Below are positions 51,352-61,572 of a stretch of 64,000 nt of DNA, piece by piece (positions within the stretch are counted from its first letter, which is position 1; each line of letters opens with the position of its first letter). Made by a program: the position numbers and the translations under genes. The notes beneath the pieces were generated by a model that was not told the origin of the DNA, searched no databases, and saw nothing but the letters and a program-made list of their open reading frames with translations. Source of the stretch: CAYZWU01 sp964482235 (GTDB lineage: Bacteria > Planctomycetota > B15-G4 > CAYZWU01); NCBI GenBank assembly GCA_964482235.1, contig CAYZWU010000027.1, positions 1 to 64,000 on the forward strand, given 5' to 3'.

Positions 51352-52848
51352 ATGCCCCCCACCAGCCTCGAACTCGATCGCCGCGACATGCTGAAGGCTC
51401 TGGGGCTCACTCTCACGGGCCTGGCCCTCCCCCTGGGATGCGGCTCCGCCGAGGACCGCCCCGATCCGGAGAAGCGGCTCAACTTCGTCTTCATTCTCGT
51501 CGACGACCTCGGCTGGCGCGACCTTCGCTGCTTCGGCAGCACCTTCTACGAGACGCCGAACGTGGACGCGCTGGCGCGGCGCGGCATGCGGTTCACCAAC
51601 GCCTATGCCGCCTGCCCGGTCTGCAGCCCCACACGGGTGAGCATCATGACGGGGAAGTATCCCGCGCGCACGGCCACCACCGACTGGTTCGGCGCGCCGC
51701 AGCCAGACAGGATGGGCCGCCACTGGACGCGGCACAAGCCCCTTCTGCCGGCTCCCTACCGGGACTTCATGCCCCTCGAGGAGGTCACCGTTGCCGAGGC
51801 GCTCAAGGAGGCGGGATACGCCACGTTCTTCGCCGGCAAGTGGCACATGGGCGGCGAGGGCTTCTTCCCCGAGGACCAGGGTTTCGACATCAACAAGGGC
51901 GGTCATCATCGCGGCTCGCCTCCGGGCGGCTACTTCGCCCCCTACAAGAATCCGAAACTCGAGAGCGGTCCCGACGGCGAGCACCTTCCCATCCGGCTCG
52001 CCGACGAGTCGGTGCGATTCATCGAACAGGCCAAGGATCAGCCTTTTCTGCTCTACCTCTCGTTCTACTCGGTGCACACACCGCTCCAGGCGCGTCCCGA
52101 CCTGGAGGCCAAGTACAAGGCCAGGGCAGCCGGGGTGAATCACGAGGGGCCGCGCTTCATTCCCGAGGGGGAGCGCAAGGCGAGGCAGGTGCAGGACCAC
52201 GCCGTCTACGGCGGCATGGTGGAAGCGATGGACATTGCGGTGGGCAAGGTGACGGCCGCCCTGAAAAGGCAGGGCCTGGCCGACAACACGGCCATCATTT
52301 TCATGTCCGACAACGGAGGTCTCAGTACGTCGGAAGGCTCGCCCACGAGCAACGTGCCGCTCCGGGCCGGCAAGGGATGGCTCTACGAGGGCGGGATCCG
52401 CGAGCCGATGATCGTCGTCTGGCCCGGTCAGGTGAAGGGGGGCAGCGTCTGCAAGGCGCCTGTGACGAGCACCGACTTCTATCCCACCATGCTAGCGATG
52501 GCCGGGCTTCCCCTGCGGCCGGACCAGCACTGCGACGGAAAAAGCCTCGTCCCCCTTCTGAAGGAAACCGGGTCGATCGATCGAGAGGCGATTTTCTGGC
52601 ACTACCCCCACTACGGCAACCAGGGAGGCAGTCCGGGAAGTGCCGTCCGCATGGGCGACTGGAAGCTGATCGAGTTCTTCGAGGACGGGCGGCTCGAGCT
52701 CTACAACCTGAAGAACGATCCGGGCGAGAAGAAGAACGTCGCCGCCGAGCGCCCCGACCTGACCGCCGCGATGCAAGAGAAGTTGAAAGCGTGGCGCATG
52801 AAGGTCAAAGCCCGGATGCCGTCGAAGAATCCCGATGCCAGGAAGTAG
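51352..52848 (+). CDS. Sulfatase, arylsulfatase A-like
   Basis: 498 residues from the ATG at 51352 (AAGGAG upstream). Signal of Tat-like type (LDRRDMLKALG) with lipobox-like LGC. Core: NFVFILVDDLGWRDLRCFG, formylglycine site Cys91-Ser-Pro-Thr-Arg, GKWHMGGEG, MSDNGGLST. This CSPTR subtype matches arylsulfatases that desulfate polysaccharides or aryl sulfates. No C-terminal sandwich, unlike the other two copies. The next gene (PQQ-propeller fusion) starts 39 bases later, so they are probably cotranscribed. Confidence 0.93.
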   Translation: MPPTSLELDRRDMLKALGLTLTGLALPLGCGSAEDRPDPEKRLNFVFILVDDLGWRDLRCFGSTFYETPNVDALARRGMRFTNAYAACPVCSPTRVSIMTGKYPARTATTDWFGAPQPDRMGRHWTRHKPLLPAPYRDFMPLEEVTVAEALKEAGYATFFAGKWHMGGEGFFPEDQGFDINKGGHHRGSPPGGYFAPYKNPKLESGPDGEHLPIRLADESVRFIEQAKDQPFLLYLSFYSVHTPLQARPDLEAKYKARAAGVNHEGPRFIPEGERKARQVQDHAVYGGMVEAMDIAVGKVTAALKRQGLADNTAIIFMSDNGGLSTSEGSPTSNVPLRAGKGWLYEGGIREPMIVVWPGQVKGGSVCKAPVTSTDFYPTMLAMAGLPLRPDQHCDGKSLVPLLKETGSIDREAIFWHYPHYGNQGGSPGSAVRMGDWKLIEFFEDGRLELYNLKNDPGEKKNVAAERPDLTAAMQEKLKAWRMKVKARMPSKNPDARK

Positions 52849-52887
52849 CCAGGCGCTCTCCGGCTCGACTGGCAGGAATGGAGAATC

Positions 52888-55800
52888 ATGAAGACCAGAA
52901 TATTCCGAATCGTCGCCCTTGGCCTGCTTCTCCTCCCCGGCACGGCGCCGGCTGCCTACTCTCTCGGCGACGAGCCGCCCGGGCGGCAGGCTGCGCGTAT
53001 CCTCGAGAGATGCCGCATCAGCGGCGGGCTGGTGGTCCACGTCCCCTGCGGCGACGGCCGGCTCACCGCGGCCCTGCGCGCCGGGGACTCCTTCACGGTG
53101 CACGGCCTCTCCAGAGATCCGGCCGATGTGGCCAGCGCGCGCCGGCGGATCCATTCGCTCGGCATCTACGGCCCCGTTTCGATCGACAGGCTCCGGGGCG
53201 ACAGGCTTCCCTACATCGACAACCTCGTCAACCTGGTCGTGTCGGAAGAGCCGGACACGATCTCCATGAATGAGATCCTGCGCGTTCTCTGCCCCGGCGG
53301 AACCGCCTGCATCAAGAAGAACGGCAAGTGGACCACCACGGTCAAGCCGCGGCCCGAGGCGATGGATGAGTGGACCCACTACCTGTACGACGCAACGGGG
53401 AATGCCGTGTCGCACGACGACATCGTCGGCCCGCCGCGGCGGATGCAGTGGATCGGAAGCCCCCGCTACTCGCGCCACCATGACCGCATGTCGAGCGTGA
53501 GCGCCGTGGTCTCGGCCGGCGGGCGCACCTTCTACATCACCGACGAGGGATCGCGCGCTTCGATCCTATTGCCGCCGCAGTGGACCTTGATCGCCCGCGA
53601 CGCCTTCAACGGGACGATCCTCTGGAAGCGCCCGATCGGGAACTGGCACACGCACCTCTGGCCGCTGAAGAGCGGGCCGGCCCAGCTGCCGCGCCGCCTC
53701 GTGGCCGCGGGCGATCGCGTCTACGCGACCCTCGGCCTCGACGCCCCGCTCACGGCGCTCGACGCGGCGACGGGAAAGACGATTCGGACCTACGATGAGA
53801 CGAAGGGGACCGAGGAGGTGATCTTCTCCGACGGCCTGCTCTTCGTGCTGGTCGACGCGGATGCCGGGAGGCCCGAGTACGCGGACCGCGACAGGATCGA
53901 CCAGGCGTTCAACGGTCCCTTCTGGGACGAGGTGCCGCGGGAGATCAAGGCCGTGCGCGCCGACAGCGGCGAGGTCCTCTGGTCCGTGACGAGAACGGTC
54001 CTCCCCGTGACCCTGGCAGCCGGGAAGGACCGCCTCTTCTTCCACGACGGCCGGTCGGTGGTCTGCCTCGATCGCCGTGGGGGGACACTGCTCTGGGAGT
54101 CGGAGACGATCCCGCGAAGCGAGATCATTCCCTCCTTCTATGCGCCGATCCTCGTGGTTCACGGAAAGGTGCTCCTCTTCTCGGGCGGCGAGACGGCAGG
54201 CACGCAGACCGGATCGTGGTACAGGGAGGGGGAAGACACGATGACCGCGCTGTCGGTGGAAAACGGCGAGGTCCTCTGGAGCGCCGAGCATCCGCCGTCG
54301 GGCTATCGTTCGGCCGAGGATCTCCTCGTGGCCGACGGCATCGTCTGGGCGGGAGAAACGTTGAGCGGCCGGGCCGAAGGGTTGTTCGTGGGCCGCGATC
54401 CCCAAACCGGCGAGACGGTGAGCGAGTTCGCTCCCGACGTGGACACCTACTGGTTCCATCATCGCTGCTACCGCGGCAAGGCGACGGACAACTACCTGAT
54501 CATGTCGCGCACCGGAACCGAGTTCATCGATCTCGAAACCAAGAAGTGGATCCCCAACCACTGGGTGCGCGGCGCCTGCCTCTACGGCGTCATGCCGGCC
54601 AACGGAATGCTCTACACACCCCATCACCCCTGCGCCTGCTACCTGGAGGCGAAGCTGTCCGGATTCTGCGCCCTAGCGCCGGCGGCAGACAGGGGAAGCG
54701 ATCATCCAGCCGCTCCTGATGACGACCGGCTCGTGCAAGGTCCGGCCTTCGGCAAGATCAGCAGCCCTGCCGGGGTGAAGGCCAATGCGGGCGATTGGCC
54801 CTGCTTTCGCCACGACGCGGCGCGCACCGGCGGCAGCGAGACGGCCGTGCCGACGCCGCTGAAGCAGGAATGGCAGACCGCGATCGGCGGCCGCCTCACC
54901 CAGCCGGTTGCGGCCGGCGGCGCGCTCTTCGTCGCCTCGATCGATACGCACACCCTGTTTGCCCTCGATGCCGCCACGGGCCGGCGGCTCTGGTCCTACA
55001 CGGCCGGCGGACGGATCGATTCGCCGCCCACCGTTCACGAGGGCAGCGTCCTCTTCGGCGCGGCGGACGGATGCGTCCACTGCCTGCGCGCCTCGGACGG
55101 CGCCCTGGCGTGGCGCTTTCTCGCCGCGCCGACGGACCGGAGCCACATGGCCTTCGAGCAGCTCGAATCGGTCTGGCCCGTCCACGGCAGCGTGCTGGTC
55201 CTCGACGAATCGTGCAGCCACTCCGGCGAGGACGAGCTCTGGTGCGTGGCCGGGAGGTCGATGTTCCTCGACGGCGGTCTGCGCCTCTGGCGGCTCGATC
55301 CGGCAACAGGCCGCATCCTGTCCCGGACCGTCCTGCAGGATCGCGAGCCCGGTTCGGGAGACGATCTCGAGTCGTACGTGAGCTGGCTGAACATGCCCAC
55401 GGCGCTTCCGGACATCCTTTCCTTCGACGGGCGGCGCGTCTTCATGCGCGGCCAGCCGTTCCTTCTCGACGGCACGCGGATGCCCCTCGAGGCGATGCCC
55501 TATACCGGAGATCCGAACCAGGGCGCTCCTGCACCCACGCAGGATCCCGAGTTCGCCCATCTCTTCTCCCCCACCGGCTTTCTCGACGACAGCTTCTGGC
55601 ACCGCACCTACTGGCTCTACGGCAGCCGGTTCGTCAGCGGCTGGTGCGGCTACTACCGGGCCGGCACGGTGGCTCCGGCGGGACGCATCCTGTCGCTCGA
55701 TGACAGCAGGGTCTACGGCTTCGGGCGCAAGCCCCAGTATTACCGGTGGACCGTCCCGATCGAGCATCATCTCTTCTCCGCGGACAGGGAGCTGAGCGCC

Positions 55801-56829
55801 ACGACCCCCGAAGATCTGGCGGCAAGGGACTCGCTGATCCGCATCGAGAAGTCGAAGAGCCTCGACGTCTCGAAAAAGCCTTTCTCCGTGGAGGCCTTCG
55901 TCTTTCCCCTCGGCCGCAAGGGCGTGGTGGCGGCGAGCGGCGGGAGCTCTCACGGCTTCTCCCTCCACATCAAGGAGAAGCGGCCGCACTTCTCGATCCG
56001 CGTTGGCGGCGATCTCTTCTCTGTCGAGGGAGAGAAAAAGCTCCCGGAGGAGTGGGTCCACCTTGCCGGCGTCCTGACCGGGGAGAAGGAGCTCAGGCTC
56101 TACGTGAACGGCAAGCTGGCCGCGTCGTCCGAGGCGGCCGGCTTCATCGAGAACGAGCCGTCCGAGGCGCTTTCGATCGGTGCGGACGAGGGCTCGTCGG
56201 TTGGCGACTACAAGAGCCCCTGCGCCTTCAAGGGCAGCATCGACGAGGTCCGCATCCACAACAGGGCTCTCGGCGATCGGGAGATCGGGGACCTTGCAGC
56301 GGCACGCGCTCCGGACGATGCGGCCGGGCAGGGTATCGTTCTGTGGTACTCCTTCGAGAAAAGCGACGCCTCCGACCGCTCGGGCTGCGACAACCACGGC
56401 AAGCTCGGCGAAGCGGAGCCGGACAGGGGCAGGGTCGGCAAGGCCCTCCTCTTCACCGGCAAGATCGAATCGAAGAAGAACTTCCACGTGGTCCATCACT
56501 GGACGAGCGATATGCCGCTCATGGCCCGGGCCATGGTCCGCGCCGGGAAGACCCTCCTCGTTGCCGGTCCGCCCGACCTGATCGACGAGGCCGATGTCTA
56601 CGATCGTATCGACGATCCCGCGGTGATGGGCAGCCTTATCGAGCAGACGGCCGCTCTGGACGGGAAGATGGGCGCTCTCCTGCTCGCCGTGTCGACGGAC
56701 ACGGGGCAGGAGCTGACGCGCTGCTCGCTGGCGAGCCCGCCGGTCTTCGACGGCATGATCGCCGCCGGAGGCAGGCTGTACATCGCCGCCACGGACGGAT
56801 CCGTTCTCTGTCTTGGTAGCCGTCCCTGA
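52888..56829 (+). CDS. Exported methyltransferase-like / PQQ beta-propeller / LamG fusion protein
   Basis: 1313 residues, signal peptide 1-22. Residues ~30-150 look like a SAM-methyltransferase Rossmann domain (GLVVHVPCGDGRLTAAL, SRDPADVASARRRIH, ILRVLCPGGTACIKK). Two PQQ-type propellers follow (about 180-590 and 640-900; e.g. LFALDAATGRRLWSYTAGG), then a LamG/concanavalin-like sandwich (about 985-1130) and a last propeller strand set. SAM would not be expected outside the cytosol, so the first domain is probably a non-catalytic relic or binds another ligand. The sulfatase upstream suggests a role in polysaccharide use. Confidence 0.75.
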   Translation: MKTRIFRIVALGLLLLPGTAPAAYSLGDEPPGRQAARILERCRISGGLVVHVPCGDGRLTAALRAGDSFTVHGLSRDPADVASARRRIHSLGIYGPVSIDRLRGDRLPYIDNLVNLVVSEEPDTISMNEILRVLCPGGTACIKKNGKWTTTVKPRPEAMDEWTHYLYDATGNAVSHDDIVGPPRRMQWIGSPRYSRHHDRMSSVSAVVSAGGRTFYITDEGSRASILLPPQWTLIARDAFNGTILWKRPIGNWHTHLWPLKSGPAQLPRRLVAAGDRVYATLGLDAPLTALDAATGKTIRTYDETKGTEEVIFSDGLLFVLVDADAGRPEYADRDRIDQAFNGPFWDEVPREIKAVRADSGEVLWSVTRTVLPVTLAAGKDRLFFHDGRSVVCLDRRGGTLLWESETIPRSEIIPSFYAPILVVHGKVLLFSGGETAGTQTGSWYREGEDTMTALSVENGEVLWSAEHPPSGYRSAEDLLVADGIVWAGETLSGRAEGLFVGRDPQTGETVSEFAPDVDTYWFHHRCYRGKATDNYLIMSRTGTEFIDLETKKWIPNHWVRGACLYGVMPANGMLYTPHHPCACYLEAKLSGFCALAPAADRGSDHPAAPDDDRLVQGPAFGKISSPAGVKANAGDWPCFRHDAARTGGSETAVPTPLKQEWQTAIGGRLTQPVAAGGALFVASIDTHTLFALDAATGRRLWSYTAGGRIDSPPTVHEGSVLFGAADGCVHCLRASDGALAWRFLAAPTDRSHMAFEQLESVWPVHGSVLVLDESCSHSGEDELWCVAGRSMFLDGGLRLWRLDPATGRILSRTVLQDREPGSGDDLESYVSWLNMPTALPDILSFDGRRVFMRGQPFLLDGTRMPLEAMPYTGDPNQGAPAPTQDPEFAHLFSPTGFLDDSFWHRTYWLYGSRFVSGWCGYYRAGTVAPAGRILSLDDSRVYGFGRKPQYYRWTVPIEHHLFSADRELSATTPEDLAARDSLIRIEKSKSLDVSKKPFSVEAFVFPLGRKGVVAASGGSSHGFSLHIKEKRPHFSIRVGGDLFSVEGEKKLPEEWVHLAGVLTGEKELRLYVNGKLAASSEAAGFIENEPSEALSIGADEGSSVGDYKSPCAFKGSIDEVRIHNRALGDREIGDLAAARAPDDAAGQGIVLWYSFEKSDASDRSGCDNHGKLGEAEPDRGRVGKALLFTGKIESKKNFHVVHHWTSDMPLMARAMVRAGKTLLVAGPPDLIDEADVYDRIDDPAVMGSLIEQTAALDGKMGALLLAVSTDTGQELTRCSLASPPVFDGMIAAGGRLYIAATDGSVLCLGSRP

Positions 56830-56985
56830 CGAGCTCCGGAAAACGAGACCGAAGATCACCCGACTGTTACATCACCCCTTCGAACGAATTATAGAACGTA
56901 GTCAGCTTCCGCAAACAGACGAGCTTCACCCGGGCGCCGGGGAGCGCTGACCGTCCCTCACGAAAACATGAAAAAGGAGCAACCC

Positions 56986-58893
56986 ATGGCAGGCACCGAT
57001 CCGTCCATTCCGCGCGCGATTTTAATATTGACGATTATCCTTCTTCCGCTGACTGCAGCATCAGGCAAGGACATCAAGGTACCGATTGACTACACCACGA
57101 TCCAGCTCGCCATCGATGCGGCTGTGGATGGCGATCGGGTGATCGTGTACGACGGCACGTACATGGAGAAAATCGACTTCAAGGGCAAGGCGATCATTGT
57201 CACCGGCAAATTCGCAATGGGTTCTCCCGTGATCGACGGGTACTTTTCGGGAAGTGTCGTGACCTTCCAGTCCGGGGAAGGCCGCGATTCGATCCTCACG
57301 GGTTTCAGTATCAAGAACGGCATCGGAACGGTCGACAACATCCACCATTCCGGCCAGACAGTGGGCGGCGGCATCTTCTGCAGCGGAACCGCTTCCCCGA
57401 CCCTGATCGATAACGTGATCGGCGACTGCAACGCCAGCTACGGCGGCGGGATCGGATGCACCGGCAACAGTAATCCGCTGATCAAGGGCAATCGTTTCTA
57501 TGATTGCGGCGCCCTCGGCGGCCGGGGAGGCGGGATCTACAACGTCTTCGTCCCCGGCATCGAGATTCGCGGCAACCGGATGCTTCGCTGCGGCGCCGAC
57601 GAAGGCGGGGGCGCCTTCTTCAAGGCCGACCTGAATTCCCGGTTCGAGGACAACGAAGTGGAAGATTGCCACGCCTCGACGGGCGGCGGGATCTACCTGA
57701 ACAGCCTCCAGACCACAACCGCCGTATTCGGCAACAACAAGATCGTGCACAACTCCAGTTCCGGCTCGGGCGGAGGACTCTATATCACTGGAAGCCCGCT
57801 GGTGATCGGCAACATCATCAAGAGGAATACCTCCCTGAGCGGCGGCGGCTGCACTATCGATGCCTACGCAGAACCCGTGCTGAGGGAAAACCTGATCGAA
57901 GACAATGCGGCAGCCTCATCGGGCGGCGGCATCCTGATCGCAGGGATCGGCAGCATGTACGGGCCGGTGATCGAGCGCAACCGGATCATGAGCAACCAGG
58001 CCTCGAACGGAGCAGGACTCTACTGCGACATGAGCATGTCGATTCGAGGGAATTTCATCGCACACAACGTGGCCGCATCGGATGGCGGCGGGATCCATTG
58101 CGGCTCCAACTACTCCTCCGGAGTGGAAAGCAACGTGATCGTCAACAACAGGGCCTCCAACGGCGGCGGCATCATGTTCTCCTATCTCACGGACAACGTC
58201 ACCCTGAACGGCAACACGATCGTGGAGAACACGGCCATCAACGAGGGCGGCGGGATCTGGTGCACCTGGGTCATCTCCAGCGCTAAGATCGCCAACTCCA
58301 TCATCCGCGGCAACACGGCTCCGTCAGGCGCGCAGATCTGTCCCTCGGGCGGCGCGGTCTCGGTGTCCTATTCCAACGTGGAGGGCGGCTGGGCCGGAAC
58401 GGGAAATTTCGACGCCGACCCCCTGTTCGCCGACACGAGATTCAGGGACTATCATCTGACCTGGAACTCTCCCTGCATCGACAAGGGCGACAGCAGCGTG
58501 ATCCAGTTTCCCGCTGAGGACTTCGACGGCGGCTCGAGGATGGCCAACAACCAGGTCGATGTGGGCGCCGACGAGTATGCGCCGTGGCTCTACCACGATA
58601 AAGGCACGATTCAGGGTGCCCCGCTCACCTTCAAGACCGTCGGCGTGCCCGGTGATATCGTTCGCCTGGGGATCGGTACAGGACTGCTGACCACGCCGAT
58701 CAACACCTCTTACGGAAAGCTCTACCTTCGTCCGCCGTACCGGTACAACCTGCTGGGAACCATCCCCTCTGAAGGCATTCTGGAACACGAAACCTTTGTT
58801 CCTCATTTCTGGGAATACGATGAGAGGCACTACTTCCAGGCTATCATCGGAGCCGCTCTGTCAAACGTGGATGTCCATCGATTCTACAAGTAG
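56986..58893 (+). CDS. Exported right-handed parallel beta-helix protein
   Basis: 635 residues from the ATG at 56986, with AAGGAG 6 bases before it. Signal peptide, then KVPIDYTTIQLAIDAAVDGDRVIVYDGTY, the start of a DUF1565/NosD-type beta-helix. About 15 turns of the GGGI-x(n)-N-x-I pattern follow (e.g. SNGGGIMFSYL, GNTIVENTAINEGGGIW). The C-terminal ~70 residues form a separate small domain. Such helices bind or cleave polysaccharides; no lyase catalytic residues identified. Confidence 0.8.
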   Translation: MAGTDPSIPRAILILTIILLPLTAASGKDIKVPIDYTTIQLAIDAAVDGDRVIVYDGTYMEKIDFKGKAIIVTGKFAMGSPVIDGYFSGSVVTFQSGEGRDSILTGFSIKNGIGTVDNIHHSGQTVGGGIFCSGTASPTLIDNVIGDCNASYGGGIGCTGNSNPLIKGNRFYDCGALGGRGGGIYNVFVPGIEIRGNRMLRCGADEGGGAFFKADLNSRFEDNEVEDCHASTGGGIYLNSLQTTTAVFGNNKIVHNSSSGSGGGLYITGSPLVIGNIIKRNTSLSGGGCTIDAYAEPVLRENLIEDNAAASSGGGILIAGIGSMYGPVIERNRIMSNQASNGAGLYCDMSMSIRGNFIAHNVAASDGGGIHCGSNYSSGVESNVIVNNRASNGGGIMFSYLTDNVTLNGNTIVENTAINEGGGIWCTWVISSAKIANSIIRGNTAPSGAQICPSGGAVSVSYSNVEGGWAGTGNFDADPLFADTRFRDYHLTWNSPCIDKGDSSVIQFPAEDFDGGSRMANNQVDVGADEYAPWLYHDKGTIQGAPLTFKTVGVPGDIVRLGIGTGLLTTPINTSYGKLYLRPPYRYNLLGTIPSEGILEHETFVPHFWEYDERHYFQAIIGAALSNVDVHRFYK

Positions 58894-58971
58894 GCCGCTG
58901 CAGCAAGCCCGGAGAGTTCATCCGATTTCGCTGCTCTGCAGAGGAAAATGGATGAAATTCCGGAATAGCAG

Positions 58972-59075
58972 TCGCCCGCACTGATCGGAAAGAGAATCGC
59001 CTCCTGCCCCGCATCGACGGACACGGGGCAGGAGGCGACGCGCTGCTCGCTGGAAAGCCAGCCGGTCATCGGCAC
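58972..59075 (+). pseudogene. Remnant of a PQQ-propeller C-terminus
   Basis: In one plus-strand frame this reads ALIGKRIASCPASTDTGQEA then TRCSLESQPV, matching the end of the preceding propeller protein (ALDGKMGALLLAVSTDTGQE then LTRCSLASPPV, near 56655-56745). Twenty bases around TCGACGGACACGGGGCAGGA are identical. No start codon or upstream body, so it is a fragment of a duplicated or deleted gene. Confidence 0.65.
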
Positions 59076-59081
59076 GCAACA

Positions 59082-59573
59082 CTATTCCGGACCGGCTTCG
59101 TGCCTCGTTTCCGAAGGAGAAACCGGGATCGCCTGCAACGAACATCCTTTCGGAGGGTCGCAGTCAGCGAGCTCGCCCTGGCCCTTCGCCTCGCCCATGA
59201 GCTCCAGAACATTCCTGGCGTAGAGGATCCCCATGCGCACACCCTGGTGGATGTAGGTCACGCTGCCGGGCTTGACGTCGATGGAAAGGGATGCCGTGTT
59301 CTCCGCCTTGCCGGTGATGATCGTCGATCCGGGCTCGCGCTCCCAGCAGAGATAGCCGCCCGGGCCGGTCTTCCCGATCTTGCTCCCGCCGTCGAGGACG
59401 TCCATGCTGATCGCGCAGCCGAACATCGTGGGACGCATCACGTAGATCCTCCCCTTCGACGGATCCTCCACCCTCTTGGCCTGATCCGGAAAGGGCGCGT
59501 ACTGCTCCGTCGATGCGCAGGCTGCCATCAACGTGATGAGAAAGAATAGCGAGACAAATCGTGCGTACTTCAT
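59082..59573 (-). CDS. DUF2846-like lipoprotein
   Basis: 163 residues, signal peptide with lipobox MAAC. The core GRIYVMRPTMFGCAISMDVL, KIGKTGPGGYLCWEREPG and SVTYIHQGVRMG matches the DUF2846 beta domain, a small periplasmic/outer-membrane lipoprotein of unknown role. It stands alone between the propeller remnant and the permease. Confidence 0.75.
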   Translation of the reverse strand: MKYARFVSLFFLITLMAACASTEQYAPFPDQAKRVEDPSKGRIYVMRPTMFGCAISMDVLDGGSKIGKTGPGGYLCWEREPGSTIITGKAENTASLSIDVKPGSVTYIHQGVRMGILYARNVLELMGEAKGQGELADCDPPKGCSLQAIPVSPSETRHEAGPE

Positions 59574-59741
59574 GACTGAGTCTCCTCATTCCGACCGGAC
59601 TGGCTTTCATTGCGGCCAGGCCACGACGGCATGGCCGACCGGGGTTTGATTTCTGACAGGTAAGAAGGGAAGCGCGGGGAATGATTACCTTCGAATTCGA
59701 TTTTTTCTCGATGCAGCAGGCCGGACAGGGATCCAGGCGGA

Positions 59742-61052
59742 TCACTTCTTCTTGAAGTAGAAGAAGTAGACGGGAATACCGAGAAACATGAAGGCCAGAC
59801 CCGCGAGGGATTCGAGGGGCTTCTCGCCCACGATGCGCACCACGAACCAGGCGTTGATGCCCACGAAGATGAGGGGTGTGACCGGGTAGCCGAGCGTCTT
59901 GACCGGGCGCTCCGCCCCGGGGGCGCGGCGGCGGAGTACCAGCACGGCAGCCGCTGCCAGGGAGAAGAAGATGGCATCGGAGAAGACCACGTAGGAGATC
60001 AGGTTCTCGAAGGTTCCCCAGAAGAGGATCAGGACGATCGCCCATATCGACTGCGACAGGATGGCGAAGACCGGCGTGTTGTATTCGGGATGGACCTCGG
60101 CGATCCGCTTGAAGAAGATGCCGTCCCGGGCCATGGCGAAGTAGATCCGCGGAGAGGTCAGGGTGTAGATCCCCGTCGTGCCGAAGGTGGAGATGAAGAT
60201 CGCCAGGGCGATCAGTCCGCCGGCCACCGGGCCGATCACGCGCTCGACCGCATCGGCGGCCACCCGCTCCGATCCGGCGATCTCGGCAGGGGTCATCAGC
60301 ATCAGGTAGGCGATGTTGGTGAGCAGGTAGATCACCGTGATCGATATTGCGGCGATTACCATGGCCAGGGGCACGTTGCGCCGCGCTTTTTGCGCCTCGC
60401 CGGCCATGAAGGTGGAGTGCTGCCAGCCGCCGCAGGAGAAGATCACACCCACCATGGCAACGGCCAGGGCGCCGGAAAGCCCGCCGGGAAAGCTCGCCGC
60501 ATCCGGGGACGGCTCATCCCACGAGCCGGCGCCGCCCCATCCGAGGCCGATCACGATGAGGCCCAGGATGCCGATCACCTTCAGGACGGTGAAGAGGTCG
60601 GAAAAGATGGCGCCCGCCTTGGCGCCGCGGATGTTCAGCGCCGTGAGTAACACGATCCCGATGATGGCCGTCACCTTCACCCCCGTGTCGCTCAGCGGGA
60701 CGAAGTATCCGAAGTAGGTGGCAAAGGCCATGGCGAGGGCGGCGTAGCTGCCCGTGTTCACCACGAGGAAGCAGACCCAGCCATAGAGGAAACCGACGAG
60801 CGAGCCGTAGGTCTCGGTGAGAAAGACGTAGAGCCCGCCGGCGCGCGGCATCATGCCGCTCAGCTCGGAATAGCTCAGCGCGCCGGTGAGGGCGAGCACG
60901 CCGCCGAGAACCCAGACCGTCAGGATCCAGCCAGGCGACGGCAGCGCTCCGGCGATCAGCGCCGGGGTGAGGAAGATCCCCGACCCGATCACCGAGCCGA
61001 TGGAGACCATGGTCAGGTCAAAAAGGGTCAGCTTCTTCTCGAGCTTGGGCAC
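59742..61052 (-). CDS. APC-superfamily amino-acid permease
   Basis: 436 residues with 12 predicted transmembrane helices. The first holds the substrate loop GSVIGSGIFLTP and TM6 the GGWQHSTFMAGEAQKARRNVP motif of LAT-like permeases. It probably imports or exchanges amino acids. The sequence ends in a short basic tail (YFFYFKKK). The cupin gene lies upstream on the same strand with a 38-base gap, so they may be cotranscribed. Confidence 0.9.
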   Translation of the reverse strand: MPKLEKKLTLFDLTMVSIGSVIGSGIFLTPALIAGALPSPGWILTVWVLGGVLALTGALSYSELSGMMPRAGGLYVFLTETYGSLVGFLYGWVCFLVVNTGSYAALAMAFATYFGYFVPLSDTGVKVTAIIGIVLLTALNIRGAKAGAIFSDLFTVLKVIGILGLIVIGLGWGGAGSWDEPSPDAASFPGGLSGALAVAMVGVIFSCGGWQHSTFMAGEAQKARRNVPLAMVIAAISITVIYLLTNIAYLMLMTPAEIAGSERVAADAVERVIGPVAGGLIALAIFISTFGTTGIYTLTSPRIYFAMARDGIFFKRIAEVHPEYNTPVFAILSQSIWAIVLILFWGTFENLISYVVFSDAIFFSLAAAAVLVLRRRAPGAERPVKTLGYPVTPLIFVGINAWFVVRIVGEKPLESLAGLAFMFLGIPVYFFYFKKK

Positions 61053-61090
61053 AGGCCTGGTTCCACGATGCAGATGAGGAAATGGAGACG

Positions 61091-61462
61091 CTACAGGTCG
61101 AGGCGATCGTACACGTCCTTCGTGATCTCCGCCTTCACCGAACCCGTGTGGGAGATGGTTGCCGGTTCGAAGAGGATCAGCTTGACATGCCCCCGGGGGA
61201 TGACGCGGTGCTCCACACCTTTTTGCACGATGTAGAACTCGCCGGCGCGAATGGGCACGCTCCTGTCTCGCTCCAGCACGTCCAGCACGCCCTCGACAAC
61301 ATGGAACATCTCATCCTCGTTGTCGTGGATGTGCCAGGGAACCTTGTCGCCTTCCACGCGCACGACCATGACGAGCTGGCCGTTCAGCTCGGCCACGATC
61401 TTGGGCGAAAAGGTGTCGCTGAACTTCTCGAAGCACTCGGCGATACTGATTGCTTTTTTCAT
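61091..61462 (-). CDS. Small cupin-domain protein
   Basis: 123 residues from the ATG at 61462 (upstream frame lacks support). Cupin motif 1 appears as PWHIHDNEDEMFHVVEG and motif 2 as GVEHRVIP, with three His and one Glu able to bind a metal. Such single-domain cupins act as sugar isomerases, dioxygenases or binding proteins; specific function unknown. Confidence 0.85.
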   Translation of the reverse strand: MKKAISIAECFEKFSDTFSPKIVAELNGQLVMVVRVEGDKVPWHIHDNEDEMFHVVEGVLDVLERDRSVPIRAGEFYIVQKGVEHRVIPRGHVKLILFEPATISHTGSVKAEITKDVYDRLDL

Positions 61463-61572
61463 CGGATACCCCGGACTGCCACAGATCCTCCGAGACCAAC
61501 GGAATCTCGGTGGACAGTATAGATTCACCGGGGGATCTATCCAACGATCAAAGTGCCCCCTGAGACAGCCTA

